A DNA stretch of 64,000 bases from Mycolicibacterium tusciae JS617 (GCF_000243415.2 NZ_KI912270.1:4526903-4590902); one strand, 5' to 3'; counted from the first letter of the stretch, positions 53,799-62,511 are shown. Translations and numbers: made by a program. Notes: generated by a model not told the origin, from the sequence alone.

Positions 53799-54749
53799 AT
53801 GACCATCAAGCTCGGAACACCCGCCGACGTCATCGCCGCCGCCGCCCCCATGCTGGGCTTCGCCGTCACCGACAGCATCGTGGCCTACATGCTCGGCACC
53901 GATCCCGCCGACGGCCCGATCATCAAGGTCACCATCCGCTGCGACATCACCATCACCGCTGAACAAGGCGCCAACTTCGCGCGCACCTGCAATCTCACCG
54001 CGGGCAAGTACGACGCGGTGCTACTACTCGCGGTCTGCGGCCCCGAGCTCGACGAGCACGCCGCGGTCATCCTCGACGCGATCCGCGACTCGCTGACCGC
54101 CGCCGGCATCCCCGTGCGCCAACGCCTGCTCACCCGCGACGTCACCACCGCCGGCACCTGGACCGACCCCGACACCGGCGCCACCGGACCCACCTACCCC
54201 TACACCGACTCGCTGCTCACCGCCCAGCGCGTCCACGACGGCGCCACCATCACCACCGACCGCGAGGATCTCGTGCGCGAATTCGACCCCATCGACCCCG
54301 CGCCCGCCGTCGCCGTCGGCGACCACGACGTCCTGGTCTACAACACCATGGAGGAGATCTCCGACGCCCTCACTGGAGTCAGCCGATACATCAGCGCCAC
54401 CCTGTCCACCCGCGCCGGCATCCTCATCACCGCACACCCAGCGCTGCGCGACGCGATGCTGCACCTTGCCCTCGACCACGAACGCGCCGCCACCAACCTG
54501 TGGACCCGCATCGCCCGCCAGCTGCGCGGCCGACCTCGCGCCGAAGCGCTCACCATCGCCGCGATCTGCTACTGCCTGATCAACGACTCGGTGCGCGCCG
54601 CTATCGCCGCCGATATCGCCGTCACCGAAGCCGCCGCCGCCGGCGAGGAGCCCCCCACCCTGGCCACGATGCTCCTCGATGCCCTCCAATCGGGCATCAA
54701 CCCCGCCCTCGTGCGCCGCGTCATCACCGACACCCACCCCGGCACCTAA
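53799..54749 (+). CDS. DUF4192 protein
   Basis: A 316-residue protein of the DUF4192 family, common in actinobacteria and their plasmids. It has KLGTPADVIAAAAPMLGFAV with TDSIVAYML at the N-terminus (the family opening), a central YPYTDSLLTAQRVHDG, and a C-terminal helical half (RDAMLHLALDHERAATNLWT ... GINPALVRRVI). The function is unknown. It is the only gene of cassette 7. A remnant of a second copy of the C-terminal half lies at 56893-57224. Confidence 0.82.
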   Translation: MTIKLGTPADVIAAAAPMLGFAVTDSIVAYMLGTDPADGPIIKVTIRCDITITAEQGANFARTCNLTAGKYDAVLLLAVCGPELDEHAAVILDAIRDSLTAAGIPVRQRLLTRDVTTAGTWTDPDTGATGPTYPYTDSLLTAQRVHDGATITTDREDLVREFDPIDPAPAVAVGDHDVLVYNTMEEISDALTGVSRYISATLSTRAGILITAHPALRDAMLHLALDHERAATNLWTRIARQLRGRPRAEALTIAAICYCLINDSVRAAIAADIAVTEAAAAGEEPPTLATMLLDALQSGINPALVRRVITDTHPGT

Positions 54750-54834
54750 ACCCCGGGTCTCACCGCGAACCCGGCCGGTGCCCGCGCAGCTGTCGCGGGC
54801 CCGGCCGGTCGTGGTGTCTTCCGGTGAGTGCCGG

Positions 54835-55162
54835 ACGCGCCCTGGCGGGCGCTTCATGGCCGCCTGCCGGCGGCCGCGTCCGTAGCCCCTCACCTTTTAA
54901 CCGTTCAGCTGGGCGGCCAAGTATGACCGGCGAGGACCCCGTCACGCTCAACCCACACCCGCGCCGAACTGCACAGGCCGAGTGACCTTTTCGGCCCAAC
55001 CCGAGCTCACCCGAGCCGCTGGCGCGCCCGGGCTCGCGGGGGCCGAAAACCCTGCCCCGTTTCGCCGCGGCCTCTTCGGGGTTGACCGCGCCACCCCACC
55101 GGTCCCCCGCACACCCAGCGCTAACCGGCGCAGCAAACACCGTAGACGAACGGAGAACAACC
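54835..55162 (+). repeat. Type B leader repeat, copy 8
   Basis: First subtype; constant hairpin about 54988-55050. It leads ATG 55163 with RBS CGGAGAACAACC. It is the last copy before the IS3-family element. Confidence 0.8.
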
Positions 55163-55453
55163 ATGACCATCGCCACCAACCCCTGGGCCATCGCCGACCA
55201 CGACCCCACCAGCAACCTCAGCGCGGCCACCCCCAGCACCACCGCAGTCCTGGCCTACGCCCGCGCCGACATCTACACCGCGGTCGACTGCGCCGACGAC
55301 CCCCACCGGCGCCGCCAATACGCGTTATCGGCCCGCGACAACGCCGTCACCGTCCTGCTCGCCGCAGACGCCACCCCCGACGAGCGCCGCCACGCCGAGT
55401 ACTACCTCGCCGACGCGGAGGTCTTCATCGCCAACACCGACGCCGACAACTAA
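55163..55453 (+). CDS. Cassette protein 8a, small hypothetical
   Basis: A 96-residue acidic helical protein (TTAVLAYARADIYTAVDCAD; ERRHAEYYLADAEVFIANTD) that looks like a TPR-like or helical-hairpin protein. No family recognised. Confidence 0.6.
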   Translation: MTIATNPWAIADHDPTSNLSAATPSTTAVLAYARADIYTAVDCADDPHRRRQYALSARDNAVTVLLAADATPDERRHAEYYLADAEVFIANTDADN

Positions 55454-55469
55454 CCCAAAGCGCACACCT

Positions 55470-55496
55470 CGGGGGCCCGCACCGCGCGGGCCCCCG
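55470..55496 (+). terminator. Hairpin between cassette genes 8a and 8b
   Basis: A perfect 11-bp stem CGGGGGCCCGC / GCGGGCCCCCG with a 5-nt loop, no T tract. Confidence 0.5.
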
Positions 55497-55536
55497 GAGC
55501 CGCACCGCACACCCGCACACCCGAAAGGACCGCACT

Positions 55537-55605
55537 ATGCCGCACATCGACACCCTCACCACCTTGACCGCACTGCGCACCGCACTGCTCAACTGGCGTG
55601 CCCTC
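55537..55605 (+). pseudogene. Cassette gene 8b, cut by IS3-family element
   Basis: ATG 55537 with RBS GAAAGGACC begins MPHIDTLTTLTALRTALL and then enters the IS after about 22-24 codons. The remainder is not recognisable on the other side of the IS, so a deletion accompanied or followed insertion. Confidence 0.55.
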
Positions 55606-55657
55606 TGTTCTCCGGACTGCGGACCAAATAGGGTCCGACTGGAAAGGATGAACGGCA

Positions 55658-55948
55658 TTGGCGAAGAAATATCAGAAGTTCTCACCGGAGTTTCGGGAGG
55701 AAACGGCCCGACTGGTGGTGGACGGGCAGAAGTCCATCGCCGAGGTCGCGCGCGAACACGGGCTCAGTGATACCACTGTCGGCAACTGGGTTCGGAAGTA
55801 TCGAGAAACGCATGCCACCGACGAGCCGCCGCTGGAATTATCTGAACGTGCTCGGCTGCGTGAATTGGAACGCGAGAACCGAGAAATGGCGATGGAACTC
55901 GCCTTCTTAAAAAAAGCAGCAGCGTACTTCGCGAAGGAGCCACGGTGA
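55658..55948 (+). CDS. IS3-family transposase OrfA
   Basis: A 96-residue helix-turn-helix protein: KKYQKFSPEFREETARLVVD, SIAEVAREHGLSDTTVGNWV, and a leucine-zipper-like tail ERARLRELERENREMAMELA then FLKKAAAYFA. The slippery AAAAAAA at 55909-55915 allows a -1 shift into OrfB to make OrfAB. The stop overlaps the OrfB GTG. Confidence 0.88.
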   Translation: MAKKYQKFSPEFREETARLVVDGQKSIAEVAREHGLSDTTVGNWVRKYRETHATDEPPLELSERARLRELERENREMAMELAFLKKAAAYFAKEPR

Positions 55949-56850
55949 GCCAGAAATACGCGTTCATCGCCGCGGAGCACGCTGACGGTGCCACCTTTGC
56001 GGGCATGGCTCCCACGATCGTGCAGATGCTGAAATGGCTGGGGGTGTCGAAATCGGGGTTCTACGAGTGGTGGGGCCGGCCGGCGAGTGCGGCGATGTGC
56101 CGCCGCGAGGAACTCAAGCTCAAGATCGCCGCACTGTTCACGTCTTTCGGCGCCGTGTACGGGTATCGGCGCATCCACGCCGAGTTGGTCCGCGCCGGTG
56201 AACGGGTAGGCCCAGAGTTGGTGCGCACACTGATGCGCGAGTTGAATCTCGTTGCACTGCAACCGAAACCTTACAAGCGGACCACTATCGCCGGCGAGTC
56301 CGCCACCGCGGTGCCTGATCTGGTGGCCCGTGACTTCACCGCGGATCGGCCCGGGGTGAAGCTGGTCGGTGACATCACCTATATCCGGACCTGGGCTGGG
56401 TGGCTGTATTTGGCGACCGTGATCGACTGCTTCAACAAAGAAGTGATCGGTTACGCGATGGCCGATCACATGCGTACCGAGCTGGTCACCGGCGCCCTGG
56501 AGATGGCTGCCCGCAACCACGCCCTGGAACCGGGATGCATTATGCACACCGACCGCGGGACGCAATACACCTCGACCGATTACGCCATTAAAATCGCCGA
56601 CCTTGATATGAGAGCCTCGCTGGGGCGGACCGGAATATGTTGGGATAACGCGCTCGCAGAATCATTCTTTGCAGCCCTGAAAAATGAACGTGTGCACCAC
56701 ATGGTGTATCCGACGCGGAAGAAAGCAAGAGCTGATATTGCCCGCTATATCGAACTGTTCTATAATCGGCGCAGACTTCACTCCGCGTTGGGCTACCGCA
56801 CGCCGCATGAAGTCCGCATCGAATACATGAATTCACAGCTCGCGGCATAA
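55945..56850 (+). CDS. IS3-family transposase OrfB
   Basis: A 301-residue DDE transposase. It has the HTH_21 region YGYRRIHAELVRAGERVGPE, then catalytic Asp in KLVGDITYIRTWAGWLYLAT, Asp in IMHTDRGTQYTSTDYA and Glu in CWDNALAESFFAALKNE, ending YNRRRLHSALGYRTPHE. All three catalytic residues are present, so it looks active if OrfAB is made. Confidence 0.9.
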   Translation: MSQKYAFIAAEHADGATFAGMAPTIVQMLKWLGVSKSGFYEWWGRPASAAMCRREELKLKIAALFTSFGAVYGYRRIHAELVRAGERVGPELVRTLMRELNLVALQPKPYKRTTIAGESATAVPDLVARDFTADRPGVKLVGDITYIRTWAGWLYLATVIDCFNKEVIGYAMADHMRTELVTGALEMAARNHALEPGCIMHTDRGTQYTSTDYAIKIADLDMRASLGRTGICWDNALAESFFAALKNERVHHMVYPTRKKARADIARYIELFYNRRRLHSALGYRTPHEVRIEYMNSQLAA

Positions 56851-56892
56851 TTCCCGCGAAATCCGCAGTCCTAAAAGCGCGGAGCAGGCCAA

Positions 56893-57224
56893 ACTTCCAG
56901 GCGCCCACACCCGAGCTCGCCGAGCGCACCGCCACCGTCCTGGCCGGGCGCGCACGCGCGCCACCTCGCCGGCGTCGCCGACCGTCACGAAGCCGCCGCC
57001 GCGCAGCTCTACGAGCGCATCGCCGAGCACCTGGCCGACCGACCGATCGCCGCGGCGGCCTACGCCCTGGCCGCCCAATGCGCCTTCCTGGCCGCCGACT
57101 ACCGCCACACCGCCACCCTGATCGCCGCGGCTGAAAACCACGCCGCCCGCCACAGCGGCGACGTGCCGCCGCTGGCTCGGCTGCTCAAGCTCGACCACCG
57201 CGTCAACAACCCCGCCGCGTCCTA
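56893..57224 (+). pseudogene. DUF4192 C-terminal remnant
   Basis: AHLAGVADRHEAAAAQLYER and the following ~75 residues align with the C-terminal half of the DUF4192 protein at 53799-54749 (LHLALDHERAATNLWTRIAR region). The preceding ~60 bases read in another frame (TPELAERTATVLAGRAR), so a frameshift is present as well as loss of the N-terminal part to the IS3 element. It ends at TAG 57224. Confidence 0.65.
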
Positions 57225-57236
57225 GCTCCACACGAA

Positions 57237-57288
57237 GAGAGCCGGCACGCCCCTGTCCCACGACAGGCAGCGTGCCGGCTCTCTTTTT
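57237..57288. terminator. Strong bidirectional-type terminator
   Basis: A long perfect stem GAGAGCCGGCACGC (57237-57250) / GCGTGCCGGCTCTC (57270-57283), extended by an inner CCTGTC/GACAGG, followed by TTTTT. It lies between the DUF4192 remnant and a convergent small gene. Confidence 0.88.
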
Positions 57289-57307
57289 GATCCGGCCTCA
57301 GCTGGCG

Positions 57308-57430
57308 TCAGTATCCGACGCCGGCGCTGAGGCCCGCGCTCATCCAGTCCCACAGCTGGCCACTAACCATCCACGCCAGCACCGCGCCCTCTACGGCCAC
57401 CGCCGCCAGCGCCGCCCAAATCTTGCCCAT
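57308..57430 (-). CDS. 40-residue membrane peptide
   Basis: The small frame reads MGKIWAALAAVAVEGAVLAW then MVSGQLWDWMSAGLSAGVGY. One hydrophobic helix spans nearly its first half. ATG 57430 has GAGAGGGGG 5-9 nt upstream, a strong RBS that supports expression. It is convergent with the cassette region and separated from it by the terminator at 57237-57288. No family recognised; it could be a holin-like or conjugation-related micro-protein. Confidence 0.5.
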   Translation of the reverse strand: MGKIWAALAAVAVEGAVLAWMVSGQLWDWMSAGLSAGVGY

Positions 57431-57492
57431 CGTCACCCCCTCTCGTCATTAGCTGCCAGGCGTTCGATCTCGCGAGCCACACCCTGTTTGAT

Positions 57493-58959
57493 GGCTCTTC
57501 GATTTTAATGGGGCAGTTGTGATTTCGCTCTCGTAGGGCGTGTCGCTGCATGGGGAGGCCCTTGGTCTTCCGAAGTCTGAAAGTTGCGAAGCATTCAGGC
57601 TGACGAAGGGAACCAAGGGCCGTGTCCGACGGTACGACATTGTTGTTTGGGCTGCCAGGAGTGCGGGTTGAGCGTGTCGAGCGCTGGGCCGACGGGACGC
57701 GAGTAGTGCACGCGGTGACCGCGAGCGAGTCCGCGGCGGCGTGCCCGTCGTGTGGGGTGTTGTCCACCTCGGTGAAGGCCCGAGTCGCCACCGCACCGAA
57801 GGATATCCCCTACGGTGAAGCGCGAATCATGCTGCGGTGGCACAAGACCCGGTGGCGTTGCCGGGAGGACTACTGTGAACGCGGGTCCTTCACCGAGTCC
57901 ATCGCGCAGGTGCCGGCGCGGGCCCGCACAACTCTGCGGTTGCGCACTCAGGTCGGTGCGGCGATCGGGGATGCGGCCCGTTCTGTGGCCGAGGTCGCAA
58001 ACAGCCACGGCGTGTCGTGGCCGACCGCGCACCGCGCGTTCGTCGCCCACGCCGAGTCGCTGCTAGTCGAACCGCAGCCCACCGCGGTGCTGGGCATCGA
58101 TGAGACCCGCCGCGGAAAGCCCAGGTGGGAACACTGCGCGGTGACGCAGGGGTGGGTGCGGGTGGACCCGTGGGACACCGGGTTCGTCGACCTGGCCGGC
58201 GATCAGGGCCTGCTGGGGCAACGGGAAGGCCGCACCGGCGCAGCGGTCATCGACTGGCTCTCTGAGCGCACCGAAGCCTTCCGCGCGGGCGTGGCCTACG
58301 TGGCCATCGACCCGGCCGCGGTCTACGCGACAGCGATCCGCACACCCGGCTTGTTGCCCAACGCGACGATCGTGGTCGATCACTTCCACCTGGTGAAGCT
58401 CGGCAACGACGCGGTGACCAAGGTGCGTCAACGGGTCACCTGGGATCTACGTGAGCGTCGTGGTCGCAAGATCGACCCGGAATGGGCCAACCGGCGACGG
58501 TTGCTGCGCGCTCGGGAACGCCTGTCGGGCAAGAGTTTCGCCAAAATGTGGAACGCCCTCATCGCCGCTGACGACACCGGTCAGATCCTCTCAGCGTGGA
58601 TCGCCAAGGAAGAACTGCGCACCCTGCTGTCCACCGTGCGCGTCGGCGGCGACCCGCACCTGACCCGGCACCGCCTGCACCGGTTCCTGTCCTGGTGCAT
58701 CGATTCGCAGATCCCGGAGCTGCTGACCCTGGCCACCACCGTGGACACCTGGTGGCCCGAGATCAACGCCTTCATCGCCACCGGCATCACCAACGCCGGC
58801 ACCGAGGGCTACAACCGGCTCGTCAAGCAGGTCAAACGCACAGCGTGCGGGTTCAGAAACACAGAAAACTCGGCCCGCCGGATACGCTTCCACTGCACCC
58901 GCAAACAGCGGGCCGCAACCCAGACATCATGCTGATTGCCCGCTCAAAATCGAAGAGCC
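57493..58959 (+). mobile_element. ISL3-family insertion sequence with 8-bp target duplication
   Basis: The ends are GGCTCTTCGATTTTAATGGG (left, 57493) and, inverted, GGCTCTTCGATTTTGAGCGG (right, tip at 58959), with 14 bp perfect and more beyond. The flanking direct repeat TGTTTGAT occurs at 57485-57492 and 58960-58967, the 8-bp duplication expected for ISL3. Intact ends, duplication and transposase point to recent insertion. Confidence 0.93.
57622..58935 (+). CDS. ISL3-family transposase
   Basis: A 437-residue transposase. It has an N-terminal zinc-finger-like part (AACPSCGVLSTSVKARV ... RCREDYCERGSFTE), a helix-turn-helix (SVAEVANSHGVSWPTAHRAF), and DDE residues in VLGIDETRRGKPRW, TIVVDHFHLVKLGNDAV and NAGTEGYNRLVKQVKRTACG. 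GTG 57622 is the start. It is complete. Confidence 0.92.
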   Translation: MSDGTTLLFGLPGVRVERVERWADGTRVVHAVTASESAAACPSCGVLSTSVKARVATAPKDIPYGEARIMLRWHKTRWRCREDYCERGSFTESIAQVPARARTTLRLRTQVGAAIGDAARSVAEVANSHGVSWPTAHRAFVAHAESLLVEPQPTAVLGIDETRRGKPRWEHCAVTQGWVRVDPWDTGFVDLAGDQGLLGQREGRTGAAVIDWLSERTEAFRAGVAYVAIDPAAVYATAIRTPGLLPNATIVVDHFHLVKLGNDAVTKVRQRVTWDLRERRGRKIDPEWANRRRLLRARERLSGKSFAKMWNALIAADDTGQILSAWIAKEELRTLLSTVRVGGDPHLTRHRLHRFLSWCIDSQIPELLTLATTVDTWWPEINAFIATGITNAGTEGYNRLVKQVKRTACGFRNTENSARRIRFHCTRKQRAATQTSC

Positions 58960-58967
58960 TGTTTGAT

Positions 58968-59347
58968 AGCCCACGCACGACCCGCAGCCGGCTCTGCCGT
59001 CACCGACCAGGCCGTGGCCAACGCCGCGGCTTCGGCGGCTCGCGCGGCCGAAACCGCCCGCCCCTCACCTCTCACAACCCACCAACCTCACCTTCGTCCC
59101 CCACACTCAACTCTTTTCCCTTCCCCTCACCCTAAGTCCGCCCCTCACCTCACACTGGCACCAATTCCTCACCACCTCCCCCCTTGCAGCACACCCACTC
59201 CGCCTCACCTCCGCTCCCACCCAGGAGACTTCCGGCACATTGGCACAAGTTTGTGCAATACTCGGGTTCGGGCGCTGGCGCGGCCGAACCCCGGCCGCCT
59301 GGCGGCGGCCTGTCCGGCTTGGTGAGGTGGTCGATGACGGTGCGACC
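58968..59347 (+). other. C-rich region upstream of relaxase, candidate oriT
   Basis: There is no gene here. From about 59060 to 59222 the plus strand is almost free of G (runs such as CTCTTTTCCCTTCCCCTCAC). A small inverted repeat GCACAA-GT-TTGTGC lies at 59243-59256, about 90 bp before the relaxase start. Origin-of-transfer sites of MobF systems often sit just upstream of the relaxase gene and carry short inverted repeats; a Rho-utilisation role for the C-rich tract is the alternative. Confidence 0.45.
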
Positions 59348-62188
59348 GTGCTGACGATCTCGCGGTTGAGCCGCTGGAGCATCGGCTACTACAACGACAC
59401 CGCCAATCAGGCCCGCCAGGCGTCGATGGACCGCCAGGCCGCCGGCGGCGGGCTCGGCGAGTACTACTCCGAAGGTGACACCCGGGTTCCGACGTGGGTG
59501 GTGGTCGGGGACAAGGCCGCGGTCGGAGAGGCCACCGGGCTGGACGGGGCCGCTCTCGACGGCGGATTTGCTGACACCGAGACCGCGGCGCGGTGGCTCG
59601 ATGACGGAGTCACCCCCAACGGAGAATCGGGGCGGGCGTTCGGGACCAACGGAGTGCATGGTTTCGACCTGATGTTCGCCGCGCCCAAGAGTGTGTCGCT
59701 GCTGCGGTCGCTGACCGATGACGTGGCCGAGAAGGTAATGCAGAACGCCCACGTCAGAGCTGTCGAAGCGGCGATGACCTACCTGCATGAGCACGCCGGC
59801 TACACGCGGGTGCATAACCCGCTGACCGCCAACAAGGACCTACAACGGCTGCCCGGGCTGGTGGCCATCGCCTACCAGCACGAGACGTCGCGGTGCGGGG
59901 ATCCGCACCTGCACACCCACGTCATCGTGCCGAATCGGCAGGCCAGAGCCGACGGGCGGCTGGTGTCGATCGACTCTAAATCGCTGTATCACGAAGCCAA
60001 GGCCGCCGGCATCGTCTACCAGGCCACGCTTCGCCACGAGCTGCACGCCGAGCGGGGCTTCGAATGGCAGCCCGTCGACGAGCATTCGGGCATGGCCGAG
60101 ATCGCAGGAGTGGCCCTCGCCAGCATCAAAGCGTGGTCGCAGCGGTCCACCCGCCTGCGGGAGTGGGCCAAAGACAACCTCGTCGTCGTCGACGGTGAAC
60201 CCACCGCCGCGCAGCTGGCGACCGCGCAGAAAGCGACCCGGCCCACCAAACCCGAACAGCTCGCCTGGGAAGAGCTCAAAGCGATGTGGCGCGCTGATGC
60301 ACGCGGACTGACCCTGGAGCGCGACGCGCATTTCGCCGCGCGCGACCAGCGGCGCGCACAGGCGCGCACTCCCCTGGACCGGGCGCGCATCGCGCGCATG
60401 GCGGCGCGCATCGACAAGGCCGCGTTCACGCGCGCCGACATGGTGGAAATCGTCGGCGCGCAACTGCCCGTCGACGCGGCCGGGGAACCGCGCGCGCTCA
60501 TCGAGGAGTTCGTCGACGACGTCGGTGTGCGCATCAGCGCGCCGCGCGAGGCCCAGCACCGCGAAGGGCACGAGAAGTACACTGTCGAGGAGATCATGCT
60601 CGAGGAGTCGCGCATCCTGGACATGGTCGACACCGCCGACAACCGCAGCCGTCTCGACGTGCGCGCCGCCGATCTCGGCGACCTGTCCGCCGACCAGGAA
60701 CGCGCCATCCGCAACATCGCCGTGTCGCCGTTTCTGGTGCAGCCGTTGCAGGCCCCGGCCGGTGCTGGCAAAACCCACTCACTCAAAGCGCTGCGCGGCG
60801 CGGCGCACCGCGCGAACAAAGAAGTTCTCGTGCTCGCACCCACCGGCAAAGCCGTCGATGAGGCCATGCAGGAAGAAGCCGGCGACCGCGGGCTGACCGT
60901 GGCCATGGCGCTCAATCTCATCGAGGACCACACGCTGGCCATCGACCGGCGCACCCTCGTGATCGTCGACGAAGCGTCCATGGTCGGCACCCCCGACCTG
61001 AAGAAACTGGTGTCGGCCGCAGTGGCGGGGCGCGCCAAAATTGTGCTCGTCGGTGACCCCTACCAACTGGAGCCGGTGAAGGCCCGCGGCGGCATGTTCG
61101 AGCACCTGAGTGGGGAGCTGCCCTGGTCGCAGCGGCTCGGAGAAGTGTGGCGGATGCGCAGCGCCGAAGAACGCGACGCCTCGCTGGCGCTGCGCTCCGG
61201 GCACGGCAACCGGCTGCGCAAAGCGGTCGGCTGGTACCGCATCCAGGGCCGCCTGCACACCGGCGACCCGATCGCGATGGCCAAAGACGCCGGCGATGCC
61301 TACCTGGCCGACCGTGCTGCCGGGAAAGACTCGCTGATGGTGTGTGACTCCTGGGAGATGGCCGACGCGCTGAACCTGCGCATCCACAACGCCCTGGTCG
61401 ATGACGGCCCCTCGGTGCGGGCCGCGCGTGAGCAGCAGGTCGCAGTCGGCGACATCATCGTCAGCCGCGAAAACGACCGCACCATCGCCGTGCACCCCGG
61501 CGCCGATCACCCCCTCGGCGGGGACGTCGACCAGGTCCGCAACGGTAACCGCTGGCGCGTGGCCGGCATCGACGAGAAAACCAACCGGGTCGCCGCCGAG
61601 CGGCTCTCCGACAAGGCCCGCGTCGTGTTCGACGGCGACTACCTGCGCAAGAAGATCACCCTCGGCTACGCGGTGACGGTGCACTCGGCCCAGGGGGTGA
61701 CCGTGGGCAGCAAGACCACCCCCGGGGTATGCCATTCGATCCTGTCCGACACCTCCAGCCGCGCTATGGCCTACGTCGGAATGACCCGCGCCAAAGACGA
61801 GAACCACGCCTACGTCTACCAACGGATCGGCGGCGAAGCCGACCATGAACACTCCCGCATCGTGGCCGGCGCCGATATCCACGTCCTGCGCCGCGGCAAC
61901 AAATGGTCAGCAGCACATCATTTCCGCACCATCCTGGCCAACGATGACCGGGCCCGCACCATGCACGCCGAAGCCGAACGCACCGAACGTCACCTGCTGC
62001 CCCAGCCGGTCAGCGACCTGCTGGTCACCCAAGAGCAGCGCCGCAGCGCCCGGCGCGCGGTGTGGCGCGAACATAGCGCCGCCGGCCGGGCCGCCGCGGC
62101 GGCCTACGAACGGATGGCCACCGTCGCCGACACCGTCGCCGAACGCGACCGCGATCGAAGCCGCGACATCGACGGCCTCGAACTCTAG
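59348..62188 (+). CDS. trwC: MobF-family (TrwC/TraI-like) relaxase-helicase
   Basis: A 946-residue conjugative relaxase. The N-terminal relaxase domain has catalytic Tyr in LSRWSIGYYNDTA and the three-His metal site in RCGDPHLHTHVIVPNR. A RecD/TraI-type helicase follows, with Walker A LQAPAGAGKTHSLKAL, Walker B LVIVDEASMV, motif III LVGDPYQLEPV and motif YAVTVHSAQGVTVG. It nicks oriT, stays covalently bound to the strand and unwinds it for transfer. GTG 59348 gives the family start VLTISRLSRWSIGYY; the frame is open to 59240 but without family similarity. The pairing of such a relaxase with ESX genes is known from mycobacterial conjugative plasmids. Confidence 0.93.
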   Translation: MLTISRLSRWSIGYYNDTANQARQASMDRQAAGGGLGEYYSEGDTRVPTWVVVGDKAAVGEATGLDGAALDGGFADTETAARWLDDGVTPNGESGRAFGTNGVHGFDLMFAAPKSVSLLRSLTDDVAEKVMQNAHVRAVEAAMTYLHEHAGYTRVHNPLTANKDLQRLPGLVAIAYQHETSRCGDPHLHTHVIVPNRQARADGRLVSIDSKSLYHEAKAAGIVYQATLRHELHAERGFEWQPVDEHSGMAEIAGVALASIKAWSQRSTRLREWAKDNLVVVDGEPTAAQLATAQKATRPTKPEQLAWEELKAMWRADARGLTLERDAHFAARDQRRAQARTPLDRARIARMAARIDKAAFTRADMVEIVGAQLPVDAAGEPRALIEEFVDDVGVRISAPREAQHREGHEKYTVEEIMLEESRILDMVDTADNRSRLDVRAADLGDLSADQERAIRNIAVSPFLVQPLQAPAGAGKTHSLKALRGAAHRANKEVLVLAPTGKAVDEAMQEEAGDRGLTVAMALNLIEDHTLAIDRRTLVIVDEASMVGTPDLKKLVSAAVAGRAKIVLVGDPYQLEPVKARGGMFEHLSGELPWSQRLGEVWRMRSAEERDASLALRSGHGNRLRKAVGWYRIQGRLHTGDPIAMAKDAGDAYLADRAAGKDSLMVCDSWEMADALNLRIHNALVDDGPSVRAAREQQVAVGDIIVSRENDRTIAVHPGADHPLGGDVDQVRNGNRWRVAGIDEKTNRVAAERLSDKARVVFDGDYLRKKITLGYAVTVHSAQGVTVGSKTTPGVCHSILSDTSSRAMAYVGMTRAKDENHAYVYQRIGGEADHEHSRIVAGADIHVLRRGNKWSAAHHFRTILANDDRARTMHAEAERTERHLLPQPVSDLLVTQEQRRSARRAVWREHSAAGRAAAAAYERMATVADTVAERDRDRSRDIDGLEL

Positions 62189-62233
62189 AAAATCCATTGA
62201 GAACTCAGCCAAGATGCGAGTGAGGAGAAGGAC

Positions 62234-62389
62234 TTGGACACCATCGTTTTCGGAACCGGTATGCCGTGCATGCTGGCGTTCCTGGACCACGACATCGACG
62301 ACGTCGTGGCGACCTGGGAATCCTGGGTCCAGGCCGGGCAGTTCGTCCGCGCCCGCCACGAAGAGATCCCACCCGCGATGCCGTCATAG
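62234..62389 (+). CDS. Small hypothetical protein downstream of relaxase
   Basis: A 51-residue acidic protein beginning LDTIVFGTGMPCMLAFLDHD and continuing DDVVATWESWVQAGQFVRAR. TTG 62234 has a very strong RBS (GAGGAGAAGGA, directly upstream), and the gap after the relaxase stop is 45 bp, so it is probably co-transcribed. No family recognised. Confidence 0.55.
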   Translation: MDTIVFGTGMPCMLAFLDHDIDDVVATWESWVQAGQFVRARHEEIPPAMPS

Positions 62390-62511
62390 GTTTCCTGCCC
62401 GCCGCGATCGGGACCGTCGAGTTCGTACCGCATCACGTGCCGGCCAGCTCGCCGGCACTCGCCGCCAGCGACTCGAATCGCTGCCCGGCTGGAATTGGTA
62501 GTCGCCGCGGG

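Larger units (their letters stand above)
55608..56878 (+). mobile_element. IS3-family insertion sequence
   Basis: Two overlapping transposase frames lie between short imperfect inverted ends sharing GGACTGCGGA (left about 55615-55624, right as TCCGCAGTCC about 56862-56871). An A7 slippery run at 55909-55915 fits the usual -1 frameshift. The exact tips and a target duplication could not be fixed by eye. Confidence 0.75.

Noticed and set aside
46147..55162. CRISPR array
   Set aside because: Type B repeats are ~300 bp, imperfect, separated by genes of 0.3-1.5 kb and end at start codons. No short regular repeats or cas genes are present.
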